A stretch of 14,037 nt of DNA from Candidatus Peregrinibacteria bacterium RIFOXYB2_FULL_32_7 (GCA_001787465.1 MFXJ01000012.1:1-14037), one strand, 5' to 3'. Shown: positions 1 through 9,102, numbered from the stretch's first letter. Made by a program: numbers and translations. Notes: a model not told the origin generated them from the sequence alone.

Positions 1-29
1 ATTTATTTTAAAAATTTTTTAAAATAAAT
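1..29. repeat. AT-only perfect inverted repeat
   Basis: Bases 1-14 and 16-29 are exact reverse complements around one central base, and the whole unit is A and T only. It lies about 55 bp upstream of the rpoB promoter. It could be the AT-rich end of the upstream transcription unit or a melting or bent element. No gene upstream is visible to decide this, and chance palindromy in AT-only DNA is a serious alternative. Confidence 0.4.
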
Positions 30-82
30 AATAAAAAAATTCGCTCTACTAATTAATAATCCTTCAAAATATAAAAAAACTT

Positions 83-111
83 TTGACTTCCGCTCTTCAT
101 TATTATAAAAT
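83..111 (+). promoter_or_regulatory. sigma70-type promoter for rpoB
   Basis: A TTGACT -35 box (83-88, five of six consensus bases) and a TAAAAT -10 box (106-111, five of six) are separated by an ideal 17-bp spacer. Transcription would begin near 117-119, giving a leader of about 95 nt before the rpoB ATG. No other pair of boxes in bases 1-212 fits as well. It implies that rpoB and the genes behind it can be transcribed independently of any rplJL genes upstream, which lie outside the window. Confidence 0.6.
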
Positions 112-162
112 ACTTCGGCTTTGTATGCTTAAAGCATGAGGGTAAAGAAATTAGTTATGAGA

Positions 163-189
163 AGACCTTCAAACATAAATAAAAGGTTT
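163..189 (+). promoter_or_regulatory. leader hairpin before rpoB, possible attenuator
   Basis: In the rpoB leader, 163-169 can pair with 183-189 (seven pairs including one G-T wobble) around a 13-nt loop, and ATTTTTT follows at once. The shape is that of a weak intrinsic terminator placed just upstream of the start codon. A smaller stem, ATGC/GCAT at 125-128 and 134-137, lies earlier in the same leader. Attenuation of rpoBC is inference; the stem is short and AT-rich. Confidence 0.25.
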
Positions 190-212
190 ATTTTTTAAAT
201 TTCAAAAAACTC

Positions 213-3200
213 ATGGCTAAAACAAGTGTTGCCTCTAAAAAAAATCTTAAAGAAACCTCATCATCTGAAGAAATATTTTCAAATATCAACGAGCGCGTAA
301 GTTATTTAAAAGAAAAAAATATAGTTCCATTACCAAATTTAATTGAAGTTCAGTTAAATTCTTACAAATGGTTTTTAGACGAAGGAATCAAAGATTTACT
401 TGATGAAGTCTCTCCAATCACGGATTTTTCTGGTAAAAAAATTGAACTTCATTTTTTAAGCCATAGCTTCGAACCGCCAAAATTTAATGCAAAAACCGCT
501 TTAACAAAAAACACGACATTAGAAGGAGCTTTGAAAGCAAAAGTACAACTTATCAACAAAGAAACTGGTGAAATTAAAGAACAAGAAGTCTTTCTTGGTC
601 CAGTTCCATACATGACAGAAAATGGAACTTTTATTATTAATGGAAATAAAAGAGTTGTTGTTAATCAAATAGTAAGATCACCTGGCGTTTTCTTTACAAG
701 AAATCCCCTTTTCCCGAAACACTTTAATGCGAAAATTATTCCCTCAAGAGGATGTTGGATTGAAGTAGAATGTGATAAGAGAGGTATTATTTCAGCTAAA
801 ATTGATAGAAAAAGAAAAATTCCAATCACTTCACTTTTAAAAGTTTTTGGCTATGAAAAAGAAGAAGAAATTTTAGATTTATTTAAAGATGTAGTAAAAG
901 ATGCAGAAGAAAATTACATTCTCAAAACCCTACAAAAAGACTCTGCCAAAACAGTTAACGAAGCTTTGATATCAGTTCACAAAAGAGTTCGTCCTGGAGA
1001 TTTAGCTAACCCTGAAAATGCTCGTGTACTTATCGAGTCAATGTTTTTTGATTCTAAAAAATATGACCTTGGTAAAGTTGCTCGTTATAAAATAAATAAA
1101 AGATTACATTTAGACACTCCAAACACAAAAAAATACCACACCTTTCAAGTAAAAGATTTTATAGAAGTACTATGCGAATTAATAAGATTGAATAATTCAC
1201 AAGCTATGGGCGATGATATTGATCATCTTAATAATCGAAGAGTTAGATCTGTCGGCGAACTTATACAGCTTAAATTTAGAATTGGATTGGCTAGAACCAT
1301 ACGCATAATACAAGATAGAGCTACTTTGATTACCAACTTTTCTCAGGTAACCGCCAATCAACTGATTAACTGCCGACCGATTACTGCCGCGCTTAGGGAA
1401 TTTTTCTCAAATTCACAATTATCTCAGTTTATGGACGAGACTAATCCACTCGCCGCACTTTCCCACAAAAGACGTTTATCAGCAATGGGCCCGGGCGGTC
1501 TTTCTAGAGAAAGAGCTTCGTTTGAAGTTAGAGATGTGCATCCAACTCATTATGGCAGGATTTGTCCGATCGAAACACCTGAAGGTCCAAATATCGGTCT
1601 TGTCAGCCACTTGGCTTGTTTTGCAAAAGTAAATGAATATGGCTTTATAGAAACGCCATATAGGAAAACCTGTAATTTTGTTAAAAATGATTTAAAAGAA
1701 CTTATTGGCAGAGCAATTGATGAAACGATTGAACTTCCAAAAACTAAAAATCCACTAATTAAACAAGGTGAAATTATCACTGAAGCTCTCGCTAAAAAAA
1801 TTACCCAATTAAAAGATAAAAAAACTATAAGTGTTAGAACGTATGTAACCAATGAATTCGAATATTACGATGCTGATGGCGAAATGAATTTAGTTATTGC
1901 TGAAGCGGGCATAGAACTAAATGAAAAAATGGAACTTATAGAGCATTTAATTCCAGCAAGACAAAATTTGGAACCTATTTCTCTTCCATATTCCAAAATA
2001 ACACATATTGACGCTTCATCTATTCAAATTATTTCAATCGCTACAGCTTTAATCATTTTCATGGCTAATACAGACTCGACACGAGGAACTATGGGAACAA
2101 ATATGGCAAGACAGGCTGTATCTCTTGTTCAGCCACATGCGCCAATAGTAGGCACTGGTATGGAAAGTGTAGTTGGAAAAAATTCTGAACAAACAATACA
2201 TGCCAAAGAAAATGGTGTGGTGCTAGACATGGATGCGAATTCTATCACGGTACTTTATGATAATGGCGAAAAAATTACTTATGAACTTGAAATCTATGAA
2301 CGATCTAACCAAGGAACATGTATACATCAAAGATTATCGCGCGGTTTAAAACCAGGCATAAAATTCAAAAAAGGCTCAATTCTTACAGATGGAGCTTCAA
2401 CAGAAAAAGGTGAATTAGCCTTAGGTGCTAATCTTTTTGTAGCCTATATGTCATGGGAAGGATATAATTTTGAAGATGCAATTATCATATCTGATCGTTT
2501 AGTAAGAGATGGCATTTTGGATTCAATTCATATTGAAGACTATATTATAGATATTAGAGATACAAAACTTGGACCAGAAACAGTAACAAAAGACATTCCA
2601 AATGTCAGCGAAAACAAGCTAAGGGAATTAGGAGAAGATGGAGTCATAAGGATTGGCGCGACCGTACATCCAGGAGACATTTTGGTAGGAAAAATTACGC
2701 CTAAAGGCGAAACCGAATTATCAGCAGAAGAAAGACTTTTAAGAGCGATTTTTGGCGATAAAGCTAGAGACGTAAAAGATACTTCATTGCGACTTCCAGG
2801 CGGAACAATGGGAAAAGTAGTCAGAATACAAAGTTTTGATAGAAAAGAAGGAGATGATCTTGCTCCTGGCATTATAAGACAAATCAAAGTAAGCGTAGCC
2901 CAAAGAAGACAAATATCTAAAGGAGATAAATTGGCTGGTAGATATGGTAACAAAGGCGTAATTTCAGCAATTGTATCACAAGAAGATATGCCTTATTTAC
3001 CTGATGGCAGTCCTGTAGATATTATCTTAAATCCTCTTGGCGTAACCAGTAGAATGAATATCGGTCAGACGCTAGAGACTCATTTGGGTTGGGCGGCAAA
3101 AAGATTAGGAGTCACTATTGCTACTCCTTCTATTAATGGGGTAATTACCGAAGAAATTAAAGAAATGCTTGAAAAAGCTGGTTTGGATGAAGATGGGAAA

Positions 3201-3968
3201 ACTACCTTATATGATGGTCGAACAGGAGTAGCCTTTGATCATAGAATAACCGTGGGTTATAAAACAATACTCAAACTAAATCATCTTGTCGAAGATAAAA
3301 TACATGCTAGATCTGTCGGTCCTTACTCACTTGTAACGCAACAACCGTTAGGAGGAAAAGCTCAATCTGGAGGTCAACGTTTTGGAGAAATGGAGGTGTG
3401 GGCTTTGGAAGCGTATGGTGCCGCACATATCTTACAGGAAATTTTAACTATTAAATCAGATGATGTTTCCGGTAGAACTAACGCTTATGAAGCGATTATC
3501 AAGGGAGAGGAGATCAAAGCTCCCGATGTGCCTGAAAGTTTCAATGTTTTGATAAAAGAATTACAAAGTTTAGGACTAAACGTCGAACTTTTAAATATAA
3601 ACGATGAAGAGAAAAAACTGCTAAAAGAAAGTAATCTAGGAGAAGAAATCAGTATTTATGACGTTCAAGACAGTATTAAAGATGAAGAAGCTGAATATGA
3701 TTTAGATAAAAACTCCGAAGAAGAAAAACTTGTTAAAACCGAAGAAAAAGAATCTATAGAAGAAGAGAAAGAAATTGAATTTGCGGGAGGAGGAGAAGAA
3801 AAAGAAGAATCTCTAAGCGACGTTGAAGATGTAGAAAAAGAGGATCTAAAAAATGATGTAAATGATATTATAGAAATAGAAGATCCTTCAGAAGAAGAAT
3901 TAGCCGAAATTGACTCTGCTTTAAAAGAAATGTCTGAAGTTGATGATGACTCAAACGATCTACCTTAA
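213..3968 (+). CDS. rpoB: DNA-directed RNA polymerase subunit beta
   Basis: This is the beta subunit of RNA polymerase, which with beta' forms the catalytic cleft and the DNA clamp in the cytoplasm. The rifampicin-pocket region is clear at residues 401-425 (SQLSQFMD through HKRRLSAMG) and keeps the residues usually linked to sensitivity, including D408, H418 and S423. It is followed by the CPIETPEGPNIGL block. The catalytic-side block GDKLAGRYGNKG keeps K906 and K914, and HARSVGPYSLVTQQ near H1031 is intact. Two oddities stand out. The normally near-invariant block at 612-634 is altered, and the usual His of GRHGNKG is Tyr (Y911). The conserved subunit ends near residue 1127 and is followed by a 124-residue tail in which 51 residues are Asp or Glu. 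The ATG at 213 has no SD sequence. A 48-bp gap leads to rpoC, with which it should be co-transcribed. Confidence 0.98.
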   Translation: MAKTSVASKKNLKETSSSEEIFSNINERVSYLKEKNIVPLPNLIEVQLNSYKWFLDEGIKDLLDEVSPITDFSGKKIELHFLSHSFEPPKFNAKTALTKNTTLEGALKAKVQLINKETGEIKEQEVFLGPVPYMTENGTFIINGNKRVVVNQIVRSPGVFFTRNPLFPKHFNAKIIPSRGCWIEVECDKRGIISAKIDRKRKIPITSLLKVFGYEKEEEILDLFKDVVKDAEENYILKTLQKDSAKTVNEALISVHKRVRPGDLANPENARVLIESMFFDSKKYDLGKVARYKINKRLHLDTPNTKKYHTFQVKDFIEVLCELIRLNNSQAMGDDIDHLNNRRVRSVGELIQLKFRIGLARTIRIIQDRATLITNFSQVTANQLINCRPITAALREFFSNSQLSQFMDETNPLAALSHKRRLSAMGPGGLSRERASFEVRDVHPTHYGRICPIETPEGPNIGLVSHLACFAKVNEYGFIETPYRKTCNFVKNDLKELIGRAIDETIELPKTKNPLIKQGEIITEALAKKITQLKDKKTISVRTYVTNEFEYYDADGEMNLVIAEAGIELNEKMELIEHLIPARQNLEPISLPYSKITHIDASSIQIISIATALIIFMANTDSTRGTMGTNMARQAVSLVQPHAPIVGTGMESVVGKNSEQTIHAKENGVVLDMDANSITVLYDNGEKITYELEIYERSNQGTCIHQRLSRGLKPGIKFKKGSILTDGASTEKGELALGANLFVAYMSWEGYNFEDAIIISDRLVRDGILDSIHIEDYIIDIRDTKLGPETVTKDIPNVSENKLRELGEDGVIRIGATVHPGDILVGKITPKGETELSAEERLLRAIFGDKARDVKDTSLRLPGGTMGKVVRIQSFDRKEGDDLAPGIIRQIKVSVAQRRQISKGDKLAGRYGNKGVISAIVSQEDMPYLPDGSPVDIILNPLGVTSRMNIGQTLETHLGWAAKRLGVTIATPSINGVITEEIKEMLEKAGLDEDGKTTLYDGRTGVAFDHRITVGYKTILKLNHLVEDKIHARSVGPYSLVTQQPLGGKAQSGGQRFGEMEVWALEAYGAAHILQEILTIKSDDVSGRTNAYEAIIKGEEIKAPDVPESFNVLIKELQSLGLNVELLNINDEEKKLLKESNLGEEISIYDVQDSIKDEEAEYDLDKNSEEEKLVKTEEKESIEEEKEIEFAGGGEEKEESLSDVEDVEKEDLKNDVNDIIEIEDPSEEELAEIDSALKEMSEVDDDSNDLP

Positions 3969-3989
3969 CTAAATAAAAAATTTTTGTCC

Positions 3990-4010
3990 AAAATTTAAAA
4001 TTCAAAATTT
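3990..4010. repeat. AT-rich spacer motif before rpoC
   Basis: The rpoB-rpoC gap is almost entirely A and T and carries the pattern AAAATTTAAAATTC followed by AAAATTT, ending six bases before the rpoC ATG. A near copy lies in the rpoC-rpsL gap at 7907-7927. The motif is partly self-complementary. It occupies the place where a ribosome binding site would be, and no AGGAGG-like sequence is present. Its role is unknown: an unstructured entry region for SD-independent initiation or a dispersed intergenic repeat are both possible. Confidence 0.5.
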
Positions 4011-4016
4011 ACATAT

Positions 4017-7000
4017 ATGATCCAAAATTATTTTAATGCGGTTTCAATTTCTATTGCTTCTCCAGAACAAATACTTGCTTGGTCCCATGGAGAAGTAAAA
4101 AAACCTGAAACTATTAATTATAGGACTCAAAAAGCGGAAAGGGATGGTCTATTTTGTGAAAGGATTTTTGGTCCTACAAAAAATTATGAATGCTATTGCG
4201 GTAAATATAAACGTATCAGATACAAAGGTATAATATGTGAAAAATGCGGAGTGGAAGTGACTCATTCAAAAGTAAGAAGAGAAAGAATGGGCCATATCAA
4301 ATTAGCAGTTCCAGTAACTCATATCTGGTTTTTACGATCTACTCCAAGCCGAGTCGGACTTCTGCTTAATTTACCGATAAGAACCATTGAACAAGTCGTA
4401 TATTTCGCTTCATATATCGTAATAAGCGTGAATGAAGGCGCGAAACAAAAAGCTTTGAGCCAATTGGATGAAGAATTTAAAATGTATAAACAAAAAGCGC
4501 TCAAAGAATTAAAAGATAAAATTATAAAAATTAAGAATAATGCCACGGAAGATGTTGATAAAATAAAGACAGAAGTCGAAAAAGCCGAAAAAGAAACTGC
4601 TGTCTATCTTGAAGATTTGGAATCAAAGAAATTAACCGCCAAAGAAGAATTAAATATGTTAAAAGCAACAGCGGTTCTATCTGAATTTGATTTCAGGAAT
4701 TTATCCATGAAATTCGGTCATGTTTTCAAGGCTGGTACTGGAGCTGAATCTATCAGGGAAATTATAAATTCAATTAATTTACATCAAAAATTAAATGAAT
4801 TAAAAGAAGAACTGAAAAAAATTTCCAATCAAAAGAAAAAGAAAGTAATTAAACGAATAAAATTAATTGGAAGCTTATTAAAAGCCAATATTAAACCTGA
4901 ATGGATGATTTTAACAGTTTTGCCAGTTATTCCGCCTGATCTCCGTCCAATGGTGCAACTTGATGGTGGACGATTCGCGGCTTCAGATTTAAATGATTTA
5001 TATCGTCGTGTCATAAATAGAAACAACAGGTTAAAAAGATTGATTGCGATCGGCGCTCCAGAAGTTATTTGTCGAAATGAAAAACGTATGCTCCAAGAAG
5101 CAATAGATTGTTTATTATGCAATAGTAATAGAGGTGGTAAAACTGTATTTAATATTGGAAATAAAAGAAAACTAAGATCGCTGTCTGATATGCTAAAAGG
5201 CAAACAAGGGCGTTTCCGACAAAATTTGCTTGGCAAACGTGTCGATTATTCAGGACGTTCGGTTATCGTCGTTGGTCCGCAATTAAAACTGCATCAATGC
5301 GGTATCCCAAAGAAAATGGCCCTTGAATTATTTAAACCATTTGTAATTGGTTCTCTTATCAGAGATGGCTTTGCGCCAAATATGAAACAAGCAGAAAAAA
5401 TAATTTCTGCGGAAAAATCAGAAGTTTGGGATGCTTTGCAAAATATTACACAGAAACATTACGTTCTCTTAAATCGTGCTCCAACGCTTCATAGACTCGG
5501 TATTCAAGCTTTTCAACCAATCCTAACTGAAGGAAGTGCTATCCAAATTCATCCTTTAGTTTGCGCCGCGTTTAACGCTGACTTTGATGGTGATCAAATG
5601 GCAGTGCATGTGCCTCTCTCAAGAGAAGCTCAAATTGAGGCCAGAGATATTATGCTCGCTTCAAAAAATCTTCTTAAACCATCTTCTGGAGTACCAACAA
5701 CAACTCCTACTCAAGATATGGTACTTGGATGTTATTATCTTACAAAATTAAAAGAAAACGACAAAAAAGATTTTGTATTTGCTAATCTTAATGAAGCTAT
5801 TACGGCCTATAGACATGGATATGTACATTTACAATCTCAGATAAGAGCGCGTGTTAATGGTGAAATCATTGAAACTTCTGTCGGTAGATTAATTTTTAAC
5901 AGTTTCTTACCTGAAAAACTGCAATATCAAAATAAACCGATATTAAAAGAAAGTTTGAGAATACTTGTTTCAGAATGCTTTGAAAAACTTGGACAAGAAG
6001 AAACAGCAAAATTATGTGATAATTTAAAACATATTGGTTTCAAATTTGCTACCAAATCAGGATTGACATTCAGTATGTCAGATCTATTAGTTCCAAAAGA
6101 GAAACCTGGCATTATTCAAGAAGCGGAAAAAATAATTGATCAGATTAATGAACAATTTCAACTTGGATTAATGAATAATGATGAAAGATATCAACAAACG
6201 GTGCAGACTTGGTCAAGAATCAAATCAGCAATTTCTGACAAAATGGCCGAAGGATTCAAAAAAACTACTGAAAATGATATCCTTTTTCAAATTGAATCAG
6301 GTGCAAGAGGTAACTGGGGGCAAGTAACACAATTATGTGGAATGAAAGGATTGGTACTTAGTCCAAGCGGTAGAATTATTGAATTACCTATTAAAGAATC
6401 CCTAAAAGAAGGATTTAAGCCTTTATCAGTATTTATTGCGGCTCACGGAGGTAGAAAAGGAAAAGTTGATACTGCTTTAAAAACTGCTGAAGCTGGATAT
6501 TTAACCAGACGTTTAGTTGATGCCGTGCAAGATGTCATTGTCAAAGCTAAAGATTGCGGATCAACATATCAACATACAATAACCAGAGGAATTAGCGAAA
6601 AAACTGGCGAGGCCTTTGAAAATAGAATTTTTGGCAGAGTTGTGTCAAAACCAATAGTTAATCCCAACACCGGAGAAATCATACTTGATATTGATCAAGA
6701 AATTGATATTAACGTAGTTAAACAAATTCAAGAATTAAAAATAAATGAAGTCGTAGTGCGTGCTATTTTTGCTTGCAATACCGAAAACGGAATCTGTCAA
6801 AAATGTTATGGTAAAAATTTAGGAACAAATGCTACCGTTGAACTTGGCGCCGCAGTCGGAATCTTAGCCGCGCAAAGCATTGGAGAACCGGGAACGCAAT
6901 TAACTATGCGTACTTTTCACTCTGGTGGTGTGGCTGGATCAAAAGGTGAAGAAGACATTACACAAGGCTTAACAAGAGTAGAGGAACTTTTTGAAGCAAG

Positions 7001-7853
7001 ATCACCAAAGAATCCAGCTGTTTTGAGTGAAGTCAGCGGAACTGTTATTGGGATCTTTCACAAAAAAAATCATACCGAAGTTCACGTTAAACCTGAAGTA
7101 GCGATAACTCATGCCTATCCATTAGAAACAAAAATGGAAATTAAAGTAAAAATAGGAGAACTTGTAAAAGAAAAACAAGTCCTAGCTAAATCCCCTTTCA
7201 AAAGAGTTTTAAGAACTATGATTGAGGGACGGGTAGCGGAAATTAATGATCATGAAATCAAAATAACTGAAAAAAATATTAATGATCAAATTTATACTAT
7301 TCCAACTTCACGTACATTAATGGTCAAAAATAAAGACAATGTAACCGCAGGCACTGCATTATGCAGAGGCGCAATTGATTTAAGAGAATTATTAAGATTA
7401 AAAGGTCCTTATGAAGTACAAAAATATATCATAAAAGAAGTTCAAAATATATATGCTAATCAAGGACAAACTATTAATGATAAACATATTGAAATCGTAG
7501 TAACGCAAATGCTATCAAAATCAAGAGTAGTAGACTCCGGCGAAAGTAATTTCTTAATTGGTCAAGTGATAGAAAATAATACTTTAAAACATGCTAATAA
7601 AAAATTAGCGGAAGAGAAGAAAAAGAGTATGAAAGCTGAACAATTATTATTGGGACTAACTAGAATTTCTCTGCATACATCTAGTTGGCTCGCCGCCGCT
7701 TCATTCCAGGAAACTATTAGAGTACTTGTAGAAGCCGCTACCACAAAACGAGTTGATTTATTAAGCGGACTAAAAGAAAATGTAATTATTGGCCGACTTA
7801 TCCCAGCAGGGAAAATTTTTCAAGATATGATGGCAAAAAAAGCCTTAATTTAA
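4017..7853 (+). CDS. rpoC: DNA-directed RNA polymerase subunit beta'
   Basis: This is the largest RNA polymerase subunit and supplies the catalytic magnesium site. The magnesium-binding motif NADFDGD is complete at residues 520-526, with D522, D524 and D526. Zinc site 1 is C59, C61, C74 and C77. Zinc site 2 is C847, C920, C927 and C930. The clamp-helix segment (NRNNRLKRL) follows a long lysine/glutamate-rich, coiled-coil-like insertion around residues 140-290. The bridge helix lies near 800-838 and the trigger loop near 955-985, with M964, R965 and H968 retained. At 1278 residues it is within the usual bacterial range. The bridge helix has uncommon residues at G812, K816 and V817. The ATG follows an AT-rich spacer without SD. 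It lies 48 bp after rpoB and 79 bp before rpsL on the same strand, as expected for one operon. Confidence 0.98.
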   Translation: MIQNYFNAVSISIASPEQILAWSHGEVKKPETINYRTQKAERDGLFCERIFGPTKNYECYCGKYKRIRYKGIICEKCGVEVTHSKVRRERMGHIKLAVPVTHIWFLRSTPSRVGLLLNLPIRTIEQVVYFASYIVISVNEGAKQKALSQLDEEFKMYKQKALKELKDKIIKIKNNATEDVDKIKTEVEKAEKETAVYLEDLESKKLTAKEELNMLKATAVLSEFDFRNLSMKFGHVFKAGTGAESIREIINSINLHQKLNELKEELKKISNQKKKKVIKRIKLIGSLLKANIKPEWMILTVLPVIPPDLRPMVQLDGGRFAASDLNDLYRRVINRNNRLKRLIAIGAPEVICRNEKRMLQEAIDCLLCNSNRGGKTVFNIGNKRKLRSLSDMLKGKQGRFRQNLLGKRVDYSGRSVIVVGPQLKLHQCGIPKKMALELFKPFVIGSLIRDGFAPNMKQAEKIISAEKSEVWDALQNITQKHYVLLNRAPTLHRLGIQAFQPILTEGSAIQIHPLVCAAFNADFDGDQMAVHVPLSREAQIEARDIMLASKNLLKPSSGVPTTTPTQDMVLGCYYLTKLKENDKKDFVFANLNEAITAYRHGYVHLQSQIRARVNGEIIETSVGRLIFNSFLPEKLQYQNKPILKESLRILVSECFEKLGQEETAKLCDNLKHIGFKFATKSGLTFSMSDLLVPKEKPGIIQEAEKIIDQINEQFQLGLMNNDERYQQTVQTWSRIKSAISDKMAEGFKKTTENDILFQIESGARGNWGQVTQLCGMKGLVLSPSGRIIELPIKESLKEGFKPLSVFIAAHGGRKGKVDTALKTAEAGYLTRRLVDAVQDVIVKAKDCGSTYQHTITRGISEKTGEAFENRIFGRVVSKPIVNPNTGEIILDIDQEIDINVVKQIQELKINEVVVRAIFACNTENGICQKCYGKNLGTNATVELGAAVGILAAQSIGEPGTQLTMRTFHSGGVAGSKGEEDITQGLTRVEELFEARSPKNPAVLSEVSGTVIGIFHKKNHTEVHVKPEVAITHAYPLETKMEIKVKIGELVKEKQVLAKSPFKRVLRTMIEGRVAEINDHEIKITEKNINDQIYTIPTSRTLMVKNKDNVTAGTALCRGAIDLRELLRLKGPYEVQKYIIKEVQNIYANQGQTINDKHIEIVVTQMLSKSRVVDSGESNFLIGQVIENNTLKHANKKLAEEKKKSMKAEQLLLGLTRISLHTSSWLAAASFQETIRVLVEAATTKRVDLLSGLKENVIIGRLIPAGKIFQDMMAKKALI

Positions 7854-7863
7854 AAATTATAAA

Positions 7864-7892
7864 TTGCATTTTGAAAAAATTTCACGTAAAAT
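7864..7892 (+). promoter_or_regulatory. possible weak internal promoter before rpsL
   Basis: In the rpoC-rpsL gap, a TAAAAT -10 box (7887-7892) identical to the one before rpoB lies 17 bp after TTGCAT (7864-7869), which matches the -35 consensus only in TTG. It could give separate expression of the S12 and S7 genes. AT-rich DNA produces such matches by chance, so the call is tentative. Confidence 0.25.
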
Positions 7893-7906
7893 CCTCCTGC
7901 TTTAAT

Positions 7907-7927
7907 AAAATTTAAAATTTAAAATTC
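7907..7927. repeat. AT-rich spacer motif before rpsL
   Basis: Three AAAATT units separated by single T bases end in a C, five bases before the rpsL start. This is the same pattern as in the rpoB-rpoC gap at 3990-4010. As there, it sits where a ribosome binding site would be expected and contains no SD-like sequence. Confidence 0.5.
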
Positions 7928-7932
7928 ATAAA

Positions 7933-8346
7933 GTGTCAACAATTAATCAGTTAATTCGAAATCCACGAAAGAAAAAAATACAACGTAAAGCCGCTCGCGC
8001 ACTTAACTTTATTTATAACTCTTTAAAAGATAGAAAATTAGGGGTGTTTTGTCCTCAAAAAAGAGGTATTTGCATCCGTGTTTATACAACTACTCCAAAA
8101 AAACCTAATTCAGCTCTTCGTAAAGTTGCCCGCGTACGATTAACAAATGGAATGGAAGTTACTGCTTATATACCAGGTGAAGGTCATAACTTACAAGAAC
8201 ACTCTGTAGTTTTGATCCGCGGAGGCAGAGTTAAAGACTTGCCTGGCGTAAGATACCATATAATTCGCGGTGTACTCGACACTCAAGGTGTACAAAACAG
8301 GAAACAAGGTCGTTCGTTATATGGAGCTAAAAGACCTAAATCTTAA
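7933..8346 (+). CDS. rpsL: 30S ribosomal protein S12
   Basis: S12 sits at the decoding centre of the small ribosomal subunit and controls accuracy. The hallmark segments are present: [24 protein letters not shown] at residues 41-64 and [28 protein letters not shown] at 82-109. The lysines linked to streptomycin response, K56 in PKKPNS and K101 in RVKDLPG, are unchanged, so a streptomycin-sensitive S12 is predicted. D102 is the position that is methylthiolated in other bacteria. At 137 residues it has a longer segment at 22-39 than E. coli S12, as Gram-positive forms also do. The start is GTG at 7933, chosen because it gives the standard S-T-I-N-Q-L beginning; no SD precedes it. It lies 30 bp before rpsG. 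Confidence 0.97.
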   Translation: MSTINQLIRNPRKKKIQRKAARALNFIYNSLKDRKLGVFCPQKRGICIRVYTTTPKKPNSALRKVARVRLTNGMEVTAYIPGEGHNLQEHSVVLIRGGRVKDLPGVRYHIIRGVLDTQGVQNRKQGRSLYGAKRPKS

Positions 8347-8376
8347 AATTTATTATAGTTTATAGTTTTAAAAAAT

Positions 8377-8841
8377 ATGTCAAAAAAAGATCTTCAACTA
8401 AAACAATTCAATTATACTTTCGGTGAAACGGAAGAAAAATTTATTAATTATATCATGCAAAGAGGTAAAAAATCTGTAGCAAGAAAAATTTTTACTGACT
8501 CGTTAGATATAATAAAAGATAAAAAAAAGAATTTAAATCCATTAGATTTATTTCATACCGCGATTGAAAACGCAAAACCTGCAATGGAAGTCCGTCCAAA
8601 GAGAGTAGGAGGATCAATTTATCAAGTGCCAAGAGAAGTCCCGCCAAAAAGACAAATCATGCTTGCGTTTAGATGGATATTAGAAGCCGCGAAAAATCGA
8701 GGTCATAGTGCTATGAACCAAAAATTAGCTGAAGAACTTATTCAGGCGGCTGATAAAACTGGTCCAGCTATCAAGAAAAAAGAAGATACGCATAGAATGG
8801 CACAAGCAAATAAAGCCTTTGCTCATTTTGCAAAATATTAA
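8377..8841 (+). CDS. rpsG: 30S ribosomal protein S7
   Basis: S7 is a primary 16S rRNA-binding protein that nucleates assembly of the 30S head and lines the E site. The 154 residues match the normal bacterial length of about 156. Recognisable S7 blocks are FINYIMQRGKKSVA (about 22-35), ENAKPAMEVRPKRVGGSIYQVPREVPPKRQ (about 69-98) and the C-terminal EDTHRMAQANKAFAHF. The ATG at 8377 follows an AT-only leader containing TATAGTTT twice and no SD. It is the last gene of the core cluster. The translation-factor gene fusA, which follows rpsG in many bacteria, is not here; an accessory ATPase relic comes next instead. Confidence 0.97.
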   Translation: MSKKDLQLKQFNYTFGETEEKFINYIMQRGKKSVARKIFTDSLDIIKDKKKNLNPLDLFHTAIENAKPAMEVRPKRVGGSIYQVPREVPPKRQIMLAFRWILEAAKNRGHSAMNQKLAEELIQAADKTGPAIKKKEDTHRMAQANKAFAHFAKY

Positions 8842-8858
8842 TTTCTTGTATTTCGAAA

Positions 8859-8872
8859 ATTAACTAGTTAAT
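8859..8872. repeat. 14-bp perfect palindrome after rpsG
   Basis: ATTAACTAGTTAAT is a perfect palindrome starting 18 bp after the rpsG stop and ending just before the ATPase-gene relic. No T-run follows, so it is not a standard intrinsic terminator. It marks the boundary between core operon and accessory DNA and might be a protein-binding site or a leftover operator of the lost gene. Confidence 0.35.
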
Positions 8873-8880
8873 ATGGATGA

Positions 8881-9066
8881 AATTTTTGGCGTACAACAAA
8901 TCAGACTGAGGTGGATTTCATAATTAAAGATGAAAATTTATTTAAAGCTGTGGAAGTAAAATGGAATGGTGGAGCAAAACCAAAAAGTCTTGAAACTTTG
9001 AAAAAATATTATCCAGATATTCAAACTAGGGTTGTTAGGAGGGAGGAGGTGTTGGATAAAACTTAA
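8881..9066 (+). pseudogene. relic of a DUF4143-type ATPase gene (C-terminal end only)
   Basis: The frame 8881-9063 reads 61 codons beginning N-F-W-R-T-T-N-Q-T-E-V-D-F and ends at TAA 9064-9066. The pattern WRT-x4-EVDF, then AVEVKW, then KSLETLKKYYPDI is the recognisable end of AAA ATPases carrying a C-terminal DUF4143 domain, whose EVDF...EVKW residues resemble a PD-(D/E)XK nuclease core. There is no start codon, the codon just upstream (8878-8880) is TGA, and the ATPase domain of roughly 300 residues is missing. It is therefore the stump of a deleted gene rather than a working small gene. It lies between rpsG and the promoter of an intact ATPase gene of a different but similarly built family. 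Confidence 0.75.
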
Positions 9067-9073
9067 AATTTTC

Positions 9074-9102
9074 TAGACAAAATATATACTTACGAGTATT
9101 AT
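9074..9102 (+). promoter_or_regulatory. promoter of the DUF234 ATPase gene
   Basis: TAGACA (9074-9079, five of six -35 bases) and TATTAT (9097-9102, five of six -10 bases) are spaced by exactly 17 bp. Transcription would start near 9108-9110, leaving a leader of only about 20 nt with no SD before the ATG at 9131. The -10 box lies at the centre of the inverted repeat at 9085-9115, so a protein bound there would block RNA polymerase. The ATPase gene thus appears to be its own transcription unit. Confidence 0.55.

Noticed and set aside
1550..1852. Minus-strand open frame of 100 codons inside rpoB
   Set aside because: It lies opposite strongly conserved RpoB blocks, including ETPEGPNIGL; its predicted protein is a low-quality shadow of the coding strand.
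2540..2953. Minus-strand open frame of 137 codons inside rpoB
   Set aside because: It is fully antisense to conserved RpoB sequence and has no start context or family resemblance.
4829..5236. Minus-strand open frame of 135 codons inside rpoC
   Set aside because: It is the antisense shadow of the RpoC clamp-helix region.
213..7853. Alternative genetic code with TGA as glycine, known in some Candidate Phyla Radiation lineages
   Set aside because: The long genes contain no in-frame TGA; the only TGA in a coding-like frame is at the broken relic (8878-8880).
8873..8923. Short ATG frame of 16 codons after rpsG
   Set aside because: It has no SD or conservation and overlaps, in another frame, the clear DUF4143-like relic.
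8851..9083. Intrinsic terminator for the rpoB-rpsG operon
   Set aside because: The palindromes at 8851-8858 and 8859-8872 lack a following T-run, and no GC-containing hairpin with a U-tract was found.
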